Source: Paenibacillus sp. L3-i20 (GTDB taxonomy: Bacteria > Bacillota > Bacilli > Paenibacillales > Paenibacillaceae). From it: 64,000 bases of DNA. The DNA lies in assembly GCF_022180385.2 (NCBI RefSeq), contig NZ_BQME02000001.1:2232178-2296177 (forward strand), given 5' to 3'. Positions 17,776-26,012 of the stretch are shown piece after piece. The notes under the pieces were generated by a model that saw only the letters and a program-made list of their open reading frames with translations, was not told the origin of the DNA and ran no database searches. Position numbers and translations under genes: made by a program. Position 1 is the stretch's first letter. The number at the start of each line of letters is the position of its first letter.

Positions 17776-18591
17776 TTATGTTTCTGACTTTAAGTAGTTG
17801 TATTGCGTTGCGATGGTCCAAACGCGCAGTAAAGTTTGGATGAATGGATAGCTTTGGTGCAAGATGAGAGCGAACAGGCCCGCCCACAACATGGAGACGC
17901 TTGTCACGGCAAGGCCGAGCAGAGCGGCTATTCCCCACATTAACAAAGAGATGGCAGCATAAGGGGCGAATCGCTTGATGGAATGCCACAAGGAGCCCAA
18001 TATCCCGTCACCAGAAACAGCGCCGAATTGCATTGCAAGGAACAATAAATGAAGTAGCCCTCCCCAAACAATCCAGATGAGTGCCCCTGGCACAATAGTA
18101 GTTAGCAACTCAGGAACACTGCTGCTTCTAAGAAAGATATGAAGTGCCTTTGGTATGAGCCACCAAGCTGGAGCGAGTACGAGAATAGATTGAATCCAAT
18201 AGAGCAGCATGACGGGCTTCCATGTCTTTCGAACGCCTTCTAGGAAGCGTGTACTTCCGGCGTCTCTCGTCTGTTGATGCATAGAGTAGAAGAAACCGGC
18301 ATTAAATAGTGGAGTTAGCAGCATTCTTGCGATAAATAACCCGCCGATTAGCCATATGTATGGTGCAATTAAATCAGTTTTAAACAATTGAAACTGTGCC
18401 TCTGTCATAAAGATTTGTACGGCATGATCTGTTGTAGAAGCGGACGGGAATCGCCTCAGTAGTGGTGATACTGTGTTGTCTATGATGCGATATAAGAAAA
18501 ACCCCCAAATGAATTGATAGAGAAATAAGAGCAGTACGAAGTAAAAGTGTTTAAATGTTATTCTCCAGCCTTGCCGCATATGAGCTTTCAT
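17776..18591 (-). CDS. Polytopic membrane protein, unknown family
   Basis: A 271-residue hydrophobic protein with about six membrane helices. I do not recognise the family. The start at 18591 (MKAHMRQGWRITFKHFYFVL) has GGGGTGAT 4 bases upstream. It begins 34 bases after the M1 peptidase gene on the same strand and is probably its second cistron. A permease-like or integral accessory role for the peptidase is only a guess from position. Confidence 0.6.
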   Translation of the reverse strand: MKAHMRQGWRITFKHFYFVLLLFLYQFIWGFFLYRIIDNTVSPLLRRFPSASTTDHAVQIFMTEAQFQLFKTDLIAPYIWLIGGLFIARMLLTPLFNAGFFYSMHQQTRDAGSTRFLEGVRKTWKPVMLLYWIQSILVLAPAWWLIPKALHIFLRSSSVPELLTTIVPGALIWIVWGGLLHLLFLAMQFGAVSGDGILGSLWHSIKRFAPYAAISLLMWGIAALLGLAVTSVSMLWAGLFALILHQSYPFIQTLLRVWTIATQYNYLKSET

Positions 18592-18624
18592 CGATATCAC
18601 CCCGTTGTTACGAATTTTTGGTTT

Positions 18625-20640
18625 TTACCAGCCTAATGCTCCAAGGAGACCTTCAATAAACTTCGTTACACCGAGACTCCAGCGAGTACGTGATTCATGA
18701 GGGATTTCTGCCAGCATATAGTTGTTAATCAGCTTGTTATCCAGCACGTTTGTATGATCAGGGTCCACGGAAACCCATTGCAGCGGCGAATTTGTTACTT
18801 CTGTATACTGAATATGAGCTTCATCGCCTAACCACACTTTGCTAATCGTTGAACCATCTGTAAACTTAAATAGAATCGGTATAGGCCCGTTCGAGCCGCC
18901 ATTTTTTTTGATCAAAATGTTGGATTCATATTGCTTTGTATCATCATTATTTGTCGCTTTTACTTGGATGGCATCCACCGAGAAGTCAGCCATCTCATTG
19001 CTATAGACGAATTGATTAAAGTATTCCGTCCACTTTGCCTTAGTCACATATTCCACGATACGTTGGAAATCGGCTGTAGTAGGATGTTTGAATTTATACT
19101 TCTGGAAGTAAGTACGCATAATCTTACCCATCACAGCATCTCCGACTTTGTTTTCGATGTCGACAAGTACCAACTTAGCGCGCATATAAACGTTTTCTGC
19201 ATATTGCTTATGGTTTGCGTACACCCACGAAGGTTGCTTGAGAGGTGCTGGATGGGTCATGTAACTGGCTTCCATTCGAAGATTAGATGTTACCCCATAG
19301 GCAGCTTCCATCACTTTGTCTTCGGCGTAGGATGTAAAGCCTTCATCCAACCATGCTTCTTCAAATTCATTGGAGGCGACCATTCCGTACCAAAATTGAT
19401 GCCCAATCTCATGGACGACGGTTCGCTCCAGATCATATCCTGGATTTTCCTTCTCAGCGGCAAATGATGTTACTAATGTTGGATATTCCATGCCTCCGGC
19501 GCCGTTAGCACCCTTTGGAGGAACGACTATCGACAACGTATTGTATGGATAAGAGCCATACCATTTCGAATAATTGGCTAGAGCTGATTTGGCGGCATGC
19601 ATGTATCGGTCTTTAAGATGGGCGTGCAGGGGGTCCAAATAGAGCTTGATACGGACACCGGGAACTCCCTTGTCAGAGAAGGCTGCTTCCTCATAGATGA
19701 AGTTAGGTGAAGCAGACCATGCAAAGTCATGAACATCCTCCGCATAAAATTGAAACAGATTGGTCCCATTTTCGCTGACAGTGGGCTTAGTTTGGAAGCC
19801 AGTTGCTGCGACCGTATAAGATTCGGGAACACGAATAGCTACGCTATAGATACCGAAATCGCTGTAAAACTCTGAATTCCCATGGTACTGATGAACATTC
19901 CAACCCTCAGAGGCCCGTCCCCTCATACCGACGGTTTCATATACGGCAAGTTTCGGGAACCACTGTCCGGCCATAACGAAATCACCAGAATAGCCCATAC
20001 GAGCGAATACTTCAGGCATTTTTACTTCAAAGCTCATTCGAAGTGTAACGGATTTGCCAGGAGCAACTGCTTCAGGCAGACGAAGTCTAGCGAGTGTAAA
20101 ATCGCTTTTGTTCCCGTCATCTGGTTGTGTATACTGCAAGCGTGGTAGTAAGCTTTCCCCTTCTAACGTTTGTAAGGTAAGGAGCTTGAGATGGCTTCTG
20201 CTGTTAGGCGTCGCTTTATCGTGTCGCAGCTTTCCACCCGATTCCATCATGAAGGTCGTTTTGGGAGATTGGAATGCGTTCGGATAGAGGTGGAAGTAAA
20301 GCTCGGACACGGCTTTTTTACCTGGATTAGTCCAAGTCACATCTTGTGTACCGTCTAGATGCTGACCGTCGTCACGGAGCGAGACGTTGATGTGATATTC
20401 CACTACCCACTTGCTTAGTGGCTTAGGGTTAGCAGGCACAACCGTATCCGGCTGCTGGACAACTTGCGGCTTGGCCGAATTTGGGGCAGGCAGTGTAGGC
20501 AGCATAGCTTTGGCGGCAGGGGCGAAAGCATATGTAAATTGAGATTGCCAAGCGTTCCCGAAGCCATAATTCACCGACAAAATAAGCAATACGGCGGCGA
20601 ATAAACTAAATAAAATTCGTTTGACATTACGTGGGGTCAT
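18625..20640 (-). CDS. M1-family metallopeptidase
   Basis: A 671-residue exported zinc peptidase of the gluzincin M1 clan. An N-terminal signal or anchor helix (about 8-28) is followed by a beta-rich domain. The catalytic core has GAGGMEYPTLV in the position of the exopeptidase GxMEN motif, then HEIGH (410-414) and Glu433 of the WLDEGF motif, completing HExxH-18-E. Replacing MEN by MEYP is common in M1 relatives whose aminopeptidase activity is unproven. The start at 20640 has GGGAGGG 8-9 bases upstream. It is the first gene of a two-gene operon, divergent from ywhD. Confidence 0.85.
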   Translation of the reverse strand: MTPRNVKRILFSLFAAVLLILSVNYGFGNAWQSQFTYAFAPAAKAMLPTLPAPNSAKPQVVQQPDTVVPANPKPLSKWVVEYHINVSLRDDGQHLDGTQDVTWTNPGKKAVSELYFHLYPNAFQSPKTTFMMESGGKLRHDKATPNSRSHLKLLTLQTLEGESLLPRLQYTQPDDGNKSDFTLARLRLPEAVAPGKSVTLRMSFEVKMPEVFARMGYSGDFVMAGQWFPKLAVYETVGMRGRASEGWNVHQYHGNSEFYSDFGIYSVAIRVPESYTVAATGFQTKPTVSENGTNLFQFYAEDVHDFAWSASPNFIYEEAAFSDKGVPGVRIKLYLDPLHAHLKDRYMHAAKSALANYSKWYGSYPYNTLSIVVPPKGANGAGGMEYPTLVTSFAAEKENPGYDLERTVVHEIGHQFWYGMVASNEFEEAWLDEGFTSYAEDKVMEAAYGVTSNLRMEASYMTHPAPLKQPSWVYANHKQYAENVYMRAKLVLVDIENKVGDAVMGKIMRTYFQKYKFKHPTTADFQRIVEYVTKAKWTEYFNQFVYSNEMADFSVDAIQVKATNNDDTKQYESNILIKKNGGSNGPIPILFKFTDGSTISKVWLGDEAHIQYTEVTNSPLQWVSVDPDHTNVLDNKLINNYMLAEIPHESRTRWSLGVTKFIEGLLGALGW

Positions 20641-20744
20641 TGAACGTTTCCCTCCCGTTGACAAGCATCTACAGCATGTATATGTTTGCAATTCCAAGAT
20701 TATTAGCTAAAATGGAATTATTGTATGGGGAAGGTGGAGTGAAG

Positions 20745-21269
20745 ATGACAGAAGAGCAGAACGTACCAGCACAACCGGAAGTGAAAGAGAAAAAATCCTT
20801 GACGCTCAACGTAGTGAGCAGCAAGAAACATAAAGGCTTTGGTGCAGGATCAATCGATCTAAGTGATGTAGCTTGTGTAATGATTGACGAAGGTGTTGCT
20901 TACATTGATGTAGGTATTATGCATGCGAAGAGTAAAGTGGAGCGCGGTATTAAATTTACTCCTAATAAGGAAGATACACCGAATGGGAGACAATGCTGGA
21001 TTGTTTGGGTAGCTGTTGACCGTAACGAGGAAGGTTCATTTTATGCGGGAGTAACATCTTGTGAGATGCTCGTTGATACAGAAGCGAAGCGCGGTTGGAA
21101 AATTCTTGCCGATCATGTTAACCGACTAGATTATGCAATTAAGCGTAAATACATGCTGGACAATCTGGGTGAGACCGAGCAGGCTGCATTACGCAAGCTG
21201 CTTATTGAACATAATGCGGAATGGTGGGACCGTTCGCCAGCGGAACTTAAAGATGCACTCGGTGGATAA
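20745..21269 (+). CDS. ywhD: YwhD family protein
   Basis: A 174-residue soluble protein matching Bacillus YwhD in length and in segments such as GFGAGSIDLSDVACVMIDEG and ARG-rich KFTPNKEDTPNGRQCWIVWV. Function is unknown. In Bacillus it lies near pbpG and speE, and here a class A PBP and speE are also in the window, so some of that neighbourhood is kept. ATG 20745 follows AAGGTGGAGTG. A strong bidirectional terminator follows. Confidence 0.85.
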   Translation: MTEEQNVPAQPEVKEKKSLTLNVVSSKKHKGFGAGSIDLSDVACVMIDEGVAYIDVGIMHAKSKVERGIKFTPNKEDTPNGRQCWIVWVAVDRNEEGSFYAGVTSCEMLVDTEAKRGWKILADHVNRLDYAIKRKYMLDNLGETEQAALRKLLIEHNAEWWDRSPAELKDALGG

Positions 21270-21279
21270 CAGTTGATTT

Positions 21280-21321
21280 AAAAAAGAGAAAGCTGCCGGA
21301 AACGGCAGCTTTCTCTTTTTT
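21280..21321. terminator. Bidirectional terminator with GAAA loop
   Basis: A perfect 18-bp stem AAAAAAGAGAAAGCTGCCG...CTTTTTT closes on a GAAA tetraloop at 21298-21301. It has T or A tracts on both sides, serving ywhD and the minus-strand chemotaxis receptor. Confidence 0.95.
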
Positions 21322-21361
21322 ACGTTGAAGAATAGATTTGTATGAAAGGAGTGAAATGCCG

Positions 21362-23131
21362 TTATAACTTAAACTTACCTACAAGGACTCGTAACTCATC
21401 CGCCATACTAGTCAGTGAAGCAGCTGAAGAGGTGATTTCCTCGATTGTAGCTAATTGCTCTTCGGAAGCTGCTGCTGCGCTTTGGGTACTGGATGCGGAG
21501 CGTACGGCGAAGTTAGCCATATGCTCGATGGATGTATAAACCTGCTCCACGCTGGCTGACATTTGCTCAGAAACAGCTGACACTTCTTGAATATCCGCTA
21601 CTACCTCTTCTACTGATTTTAGGATGACTCGGAAGCCTTCCCCAGTTTCTTGCACAACATCCATTCCCATCTTTACATCTTGTGTGCCTTTTTCCATCGC
21701 TTCTACTGCTCGTAGTGTATCTTTTTGGATGAGTTGTATTAAATGCGAGATTTGTTCAGAAGAGTTCTTTGACTGCTCAGCAAGTTTTTTTACTTCACTG
21801 GCGACAACGGCAAATCCTCTCCCATGTTCACCTGCACGAGCAGCTTCAATAGCAGCATTGAGTGCTAATAAATTCGTTTGATTAGCTATTCCTGTAATAA
21901 CCTCAACAATCTTGCCTATCTCGCTTGATCGTTCTCCTAATTGTCTAATAACATAAGCAGAGTCATTTGTTGATCGATGTATTTCATTCATTTGTTGAAT
22001 TACTTTTTGGATCGATTCATTTCCTTGGTTCGCCTCTTTTTGTGTTTCTAAGGCTGCATCTGATACGGAGGATGTTGTCTCGGCCACTCTTTGGATGCCT
22101 ATAGAAATTTCTTTCATTGCTCGTGCGCTTTCTTCTGCACCTGCACCTTGCGTCTCTGCTCCGCTGGCTATGTCCTGAAGAGTCATCGTAATTTGATTTG
22201 TTGCCTGTACAGTTTGTTGTGTACTTGCAGTTAATTGTTTTGATGACCAAGCAACATGCGTGGAGGTGTCGTTTGCTTTTCGAAAGAGGTCTTTCAAACT
22301 AATTACCATGCTGTTAACGGCTTGCATAAGTTGCCCAATTTCATCTTTCCCATCATAGTTGTTAGTTTTAATCGTAAAGTCTCCCTGGGAGAGTTGATTC
22401 ATATCCGCAACTAGTTTATTAATTGGTCGGGTGATGACTCGGATGAGAATGATACTTAACACAATTACGATTACAATTGCAACTGAAACGGTGATCATAA
22501 GGGACTTTTTTGACGATTTTATTATTTTTTCGTCGGCTACAATACGTGATTCTACATATTGAGTATTAATTTCACCGATCTCATTTAGTTCATCTCTTGC
22601 GATTGTATAGGAATCAGTTAGCTTATTTAAAGTAAGTACGATTGGTTGTAAGCTCAACTCATTTGATGATGCTTCCTTCTCTTCGATGATGGAAGTAGAG
22701 AGCGTTACCCATGATCCAAAATCCTTTTGAAATTGAGTAATCGGTTCATCTATTTTATTCGTTGCCCCGCTATGTTGATAGGTTTCAAGTTCCTTAATGT
22801 TATGTACTAGCTCTTTAACGGTTGCTATTCTTTCATTGACTTGCTGTACATTTTCTAAGAAGTCTTCTTTTGATTGTTTGAATTCATTGCTTTGCGTATC
22901 AAATATGAGAAGACTTTGAACGGCTGAGTAAGCCTGATACATATCTCTATCTGCATTCATGGAAAGATTTGCGCTGGAGTAAATTTGCGATTTGTCTGCA
23001 GTTAAAACCTTCATAATGCTAAAGGTTATTGCTGTTGTGAGGATAAGAGCAAGAGTTGGGATAGACAATACAATAATAATTTTTGTTCGAAGCTTTACAT
23101 TTTTCAATTTCAGTGAATGTACAATTGACAT
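21362..23131 (-). CDS. Methyl-accepting chemotaxis protein
   Basis: A 589-residue receptor. Membrane helix 1 (about 14-37) and helix 2 (about 187-210) flank a four-helix-bundle-type periplasm-facing sensor domain. A HAMP domain ([19 protein letters not shown]) follows, then a long signalling coiled coil with hairpin tip [17 protein letters not shown] and [20 protein letters not shown], the contact site for CheA/CheW. Ligand unknown. Its minus-strand leader of about 200 bases holds a c-di-GMP-I-riboswitch-like element and an intrinsic terminator, suggesting control of expression by c-di-GMP. Confidence 0.93.
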   Translation of the reverse strand: MSIVHSLKLKNVKLRTKIIIVLSIPTLALILTTAITFSIMKVLTADKSQIYSSANLSMNADRDMYQAYSAVQSLLIFDTQSNEFKQSKEDFLENVQQVNERIATVKELVHNIKELETYQHSGATNKIDEPITQFQKDFGSWVTLSTSIIEEKEASSNELSLQPIVLTLNKLTDSYTIARDELNEIGEINTQYVESRIVADEKIIKSSKKSLMITVSVAIVIVIVLSIILIRVITRPINKLVADMNQLSQGDFTIKTNNYDGKDEIGQLMQAVNSMVISLKDLFRKANDTSTHVAWSSKQLTASTQQTVQATNQITMTLQDIASGAETQGAGAEESARAMKEISIGIQRVAETTSSVSDAALETQKEANQGNESIQKVIQQMNEIHRSTNDSAYVIRQLGERSSEIGKIVEVITGIANQTNLLALNAAIEAARAGEHGRGFAVVASEVKKLAEQSKNSSEQISHLIQLIQKDTLRAVEAMEKGTQDVKMGMDVVQETGEGFRVILKSVEEVVADIQEVSAVSEQMSASVEQVYTSIEHMANFAVRSASSTQSAAAASEEQLATIEEITSSAASLTSMADELRVLVGKFKL

Positions 23132-23184
23132 GGTGATTCCCCCTCTTTAACTAGGTATAATCTTCGGTTCATCTGCTCTTTTAT

Positions 23185-23227
23185 ACAAAATAAAAAGTAA
23201 CCAATCTCAAAATGGAGGAAGGTTACT
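23185..23227 (-). terminator. Leader terminator upstream of the chemotaxis receptor
   Basis: On the minus strand AGTAACC (23227-23221) pairs with GGTTACT (23202-23196) and is followed by TTTTTATTTT. It lies before, not after, the receptor gene, between the riboswitch-like element and the ribosome binding site. It is therefore a likely conditional terminator. Confidence 0.7.
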
Positions 23228-23235
23228 CTACATAC

Positions 23236-23325
23236 ATAGATATTCCGCTGTTACTGACGGGCATCATGTATACATCGTGGCCCTATAGTTTTGCATTCAA
23301 GCGGTTTAAAGTACACATCATTAAA
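23236..23325 (-). ncRNA. Variant c-di-GMP-I-like riboswitch
   Basis: The minus strand contains GCAAAACTATAGGGCC, very close to the conserved GCAAAGCTATAGGG(C/T)C core of the GEMM (c-di-GMP-I) riboswitch. A self-pairing ATGTATACAT arm follows, then TGCCCGTCAGTAAC...GGAA in place of the TGCCAGCCAGTTGCCGAA segment. An AAACC lies upstream as expected, but the P2 stem with its GAAA tetraloop is nearly absent and the usual GGGC before AAACC is lost. Position before a chemotaxis receptor and a terminator fits the family's known targets. The variant features mean ligand binding is uncertain. Confidence 0.45.
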
Positions 23326-23380
23326 AATGGCATTTAATTACTTTTAATTAATATAACGATATCATTTTATTTAAAATCAA

Positions 23381-23579
23381 TCAACCATAAAGATGAATTT
23401 TTCATGAAACTTTCATGTATCATTAAATCAAAATCAATAATCAACCATAAAAATAGAATTTCCTGTTAATTCATTCGATGGAATGCTATAAATCTTCATG
23501 TTTAATGTTAAATGGGCTGTTCTCATAGGAGAATGGCTATTTTTGCTTTTATAACAGGGACAACCATAAATAGAATTAA
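23381..23579. repeat. Three direct repeats in an AT-rich intergenic region
   Basis: TCAACCATAAAGATGAATTT at 23381, TCAACCATAAAAATAGAATT at 23441 and ACAACCATAAATAGAATTA at 23560. The spacing is 60 and 119 bp. They lie between the divergent chemotaxis receptor and MFS genes in sequence with no ORF. They could be binding sites for one regulator. Confidence 0.7.
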
Positions 23580-23580
23580 T

Positions 23581-23615
23581 TTGACAGTAACATTCAAATG
23601 ACATAGACTATCATT
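23581..23615 (+). promoter_or_regulatory. Promoter and candidate TetR operator
   Basis: TTGACA (23581-23586), 17 bases, TAGACT (23604-23609). The inverted repeat AATGA-N9-TCATT (23597-23615) spans the -10. This layout suits repression by the TetR-type regulator encoded as the second gene of the operon. Confidence 0.5.
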
Positions 23616-23644
23616 AAATTGGAATATTAAGGAGTGAAAAGGTA

Positions 23645-25159
23645 ATGAACTGGAAAGAAAATCGCAAGTGGTGGGTACTAGGAGCACTCGCCTTTAGCTT
23701 ATTGACGGTGGGACTAGATTTGACTGTTCTGAATTTGGCGCTTCCAATATTGGCGACTGACATGCATGCGACGAACGGTCAATTACAATGGTTTGCCGAT
23801 GCTTATAATCTAGTTATGGCTGCTGCGTTATTGCCAGCAGGGCTGCTTGGGGATCGATTCGGACGGAAGAAGATGTTGCTTATTGCACTTCTATTGTTTG
23901 GTGTTGCTTCTTTAGTGTGTGCTTATGCGGATACTGCAGCAGCGTTAATTGCAGGACGTGCTTTACTTGGGCTTGGAGCGGCCTTTCTCATTCCGTTGTC
24001 GATGTCCATCATTCCTGTATTGTTCACAGAGGAAGAGCGACCGAAGGCAATTGGAATATGGACAATGGCTAATGCGATTGGTATTCCGCTTGGTCCTATA
24101 GTAGGCGGGTGGCTGTTAAATCACTATTGGTGGGGTTCTGTATTTCTGATTAATATACCGATCATTTGTATTGGGCTCATTGCCGTATCTGTCCTGCTTA
24201 AGGAATCAAGAAGTGCAATTCGACCTAAAATAGACCTCATCGGTGTACTAGTTTCAAGCCTAGGTTTGATCGGCATTACGTATGGTGTTATTAGAGCAGG
24301 GGAAGAAGGATGGGGCGATGCTTCTGCCTTGATCATTATCGGTGCAGGACTGTTAATGCTTCTATTATTTATTCTGTGGGTAAGACGCTCCCGAAATCCA
24401 CTTATCGATCTCTCTTTGTTCCGTTCACCTAGCTTTACTGGGGGATCTACAGCAGCAGGCATCGTTTCATTCGCTATGTTTGGTTTGTTGTTCGTAATGC
24501 CGCAATACTTTCAAGCGGTAGAAGGATCAGATTCCTTTCATACAGGGTTGAAATTATTGCCTATTATGGGGGGTCTGCTTGTAGGTGCAAAGGTATCCGA
24601 GCTTCTTGCACGTAAATTAGGTAATCGTACAATAATGATTGCAGGGTTTCTGCTGCTTGCCGCAGGATATGCATTAGGAGCTAATACAGGGTTAGACTCA
24701 TCATACAGCTTCGCTGCAATATGGATTGCGATAGTAGGTCTTGGTATAGGGTTTGTTTTGCCTGCTTCAATGGATACAGCAATAGGTGCACTTTCTGCAG
24801 AGAGAAGCGGTGTTGGCTCGGCGCTTATTATGACGATTCGCCAAGTTGGAGGAACGATTGGTGTCGCGGTATTAGGTACTGTGCTAAGCAATGTTTATCG
24901 TGATAAACTAGAGTTGGACGGATTGCCAAGTGAAACCGCTGAAGTCGTAGAGAGAAGCGTCTCTGCTGGTGTGGGTGTTGCACATCAAGCCGATTCAACG
25001 ATATTGCTCCATACTGTGCGCGATGCTTTTGTTCAAGGTATGGATGTTATGCTTTGGGTATGCGGGGCTTCAGCAGCTTTGGGATTCGTAGTCATCTTGC
25101 TTTATTTGCCGAAGCGGGCAAGTAAAAATAGCAAAATGGAATCTGGGTTACCAACTTAG
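23645..25159 (+). CDS. MFS drug exporter, DHA2 (14-helix) family
   Basis: A 504-residue proton antiporter related to QacA/LfrA. Motif D1, LDLTVLNLALPIL, lies in helix 1. Motif A, GDRFGRKK, is in the 2-3 loop, and motif C, GPIVGGWLL, is in helix 5. About 14 helices are visible. ATG 23645 follows AAGGAG closely. A TetR regulator begins 12 bases after its stop, the usual arrangement for an inducible multidrug pump. Substrates cannot be read from sequence. Confidence 0.88.
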   Translation: MNWKENRKWWVLGALAFSLLTVGLDLTVLNLALPILATDMHATNGQLQWFADAYNLVMAAALLPAGLLGDRFGRKKMLLIALLLFGVASLVCAYADTAAALIAGRALLGLGAAFLIPLSMSIIPVLFTEEERPKAIGIWTMANAIGIPLGPIVGGWLLNHYWWGSVFLINIPIICIGLIAVSVLLKESRSAIRPKIDLIGVLVSSLGLIGITYGVIRAGEEGWGDASALIIIGAGLLMLLLFILWVRRSRNPLIDLSLFRSPSFTGGSTAAGIVSFAMFGLLFVMPQYFQAVEGSDSFHTGLKLLPIMGGLLVGAKVSELLARKLGNRTIMIAGFLLLAAGYALGANTGLDSSYSFAAIWIAIVGLGIGFVLPASMDTAIGALSAERSGVGSALIMTIRQVGGTIGVAVLGTVLSNVYRDKLELDGLPSETAEVVERSVSAGVGVAHQADSTILLHTVRDAFVQGMDVMLWVCGASAALGFVVILLYLPKRASKNSKMESGLPT

Positions 25160-25171
25160 GGAGTGACAAAG

Positions 25172-25771
25172 TTGTCGACGGATAATGAACAAAGGATGAG
25201 CTTGCGAGAACGTAAGAAAGCGAAAACGATGGAAGCCATTCAATCGCATGCCATGAGACTTTTCCGCGAACGAGGATATAACTCAACAACGATAGAACAA
25301 ATTGCAGACGCGGCTGAAGTATCGCCTAGCACTTTTTTTAGATATTTTCCAACTAAAGAGGATGTAGTCATTAAAGATAGCTATGATCCAATGCTCATTG
25401 CTGCTTTCGAAGCGCAGCCAAGCGATCTCAGTGCAATTCAAGCTGTGCGTAGCGCAATGATAGCCAGCTTAACAAAATTCTCCAAATTGGAGTTCGCCAC
25501 ACTTCGAGAAAGAAACCAACTTATTATGGCTGTACCAGAACTTAGAGCTGCGACGATGAACAATTTGACAGACACGATGCAACTATTTGCTGAAATGCTT
25601 GCGAATAGAGTTGGTCGATCGAAGGATGATTTAGCTGTGCAAACATTTGCAGGAGCCCTTATTGGCATCAGTATGTCTGTCATGATGTATTACGCGGAGA
25701 ACCCTGAATCGGATTTCATCCAGACTCTAGATGAGTCATTCGCTTTTTTGGAATCCGGAATGCAACTTTGA
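25172..25771 (+). CDS. TetR-family transcriptional regulator
   Basis: A 199-residue repressor. The N-terminal helix-turn-helix reads TTIEQIADAAEVSPSTFFRY, followed by FPTKEDV, a standard TetR signature. The C-terminal ligand domain is unconserved. The probable start is TTG 25172, 9 bases after AGGGAG; the GTG at 25163 overlaps that site. It probably represses the MFS-tetR operon through the inverted repeat at 23597-23615. Confidence 0.88.
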   Translation: MSTDNEQRMSLRERKKAKTMEAIQSHAMRLFRERGYNSTTIEQIADAAEVSPSTFFRYFPTKEDVVIKDSYDPMLIAAFEAQPSDLSAIQAVRSAMIASLTKFSKLEFATLRERNQLIMAVPELRAATMNNLTDTMQLFAEMLANRVGRSKDDLAVQTFAGALIGISMSVMMYYAENPESDFIQTLDESFAFLESGMQL

Positions 25772-25795
25772 GATGATTATAGAATATACCATGCT

Positions 25796-25832
25796 AGCTC
25801 CAGCTTCTTTAATGAAGCGGAGCTATTTGCAG
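25796..25832 (+). terminator. Probable terminator
   Basis: AGCTCC.GCTTC pairs with GAAGC.GGAGCT around TTTAAT, with a weak T-rich tail. It follows the TetR gene. Confidence 0.5.
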
Positions 25833-25891
25833 TTTCTAATTTTTAATATCTATTTTAAAATGAGGAACTGCCCTTTTTTGAATCCAACAAA

Positions 25892-25907
25892 TTGCGTGAT
25901 CACGCAA
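25892..25907. promoter_or_regulatory. Perfect 16-bp palindrome
   Basis: TTGCGTGATCACGCAA is fully self-complementary with no loop, so it is better suited to a dimeric DNA-binding protein than to an RNA hairpin. It lies 105 bases before the serine hydrolase gene. No gene occupies 25.78-26.01 kb. Confidence 0.5.
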
Positions 25908-26012
25908 AAAAAATACGTAGCCTCCACGTTTTTAACCCTCTCTTACGGATTTCAGATTGAGCCTCCGGTGTTAGCATGAAGAGGTACTATACTAAACCAA
26001 AGGAGATCTCTC

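Noticed and set aside
23381..23579. Possible CRISPR array
   Set aside because: Only three imperfect repeats of about 20 bases with spacers of 40 and 99 bases, and no cas genes.
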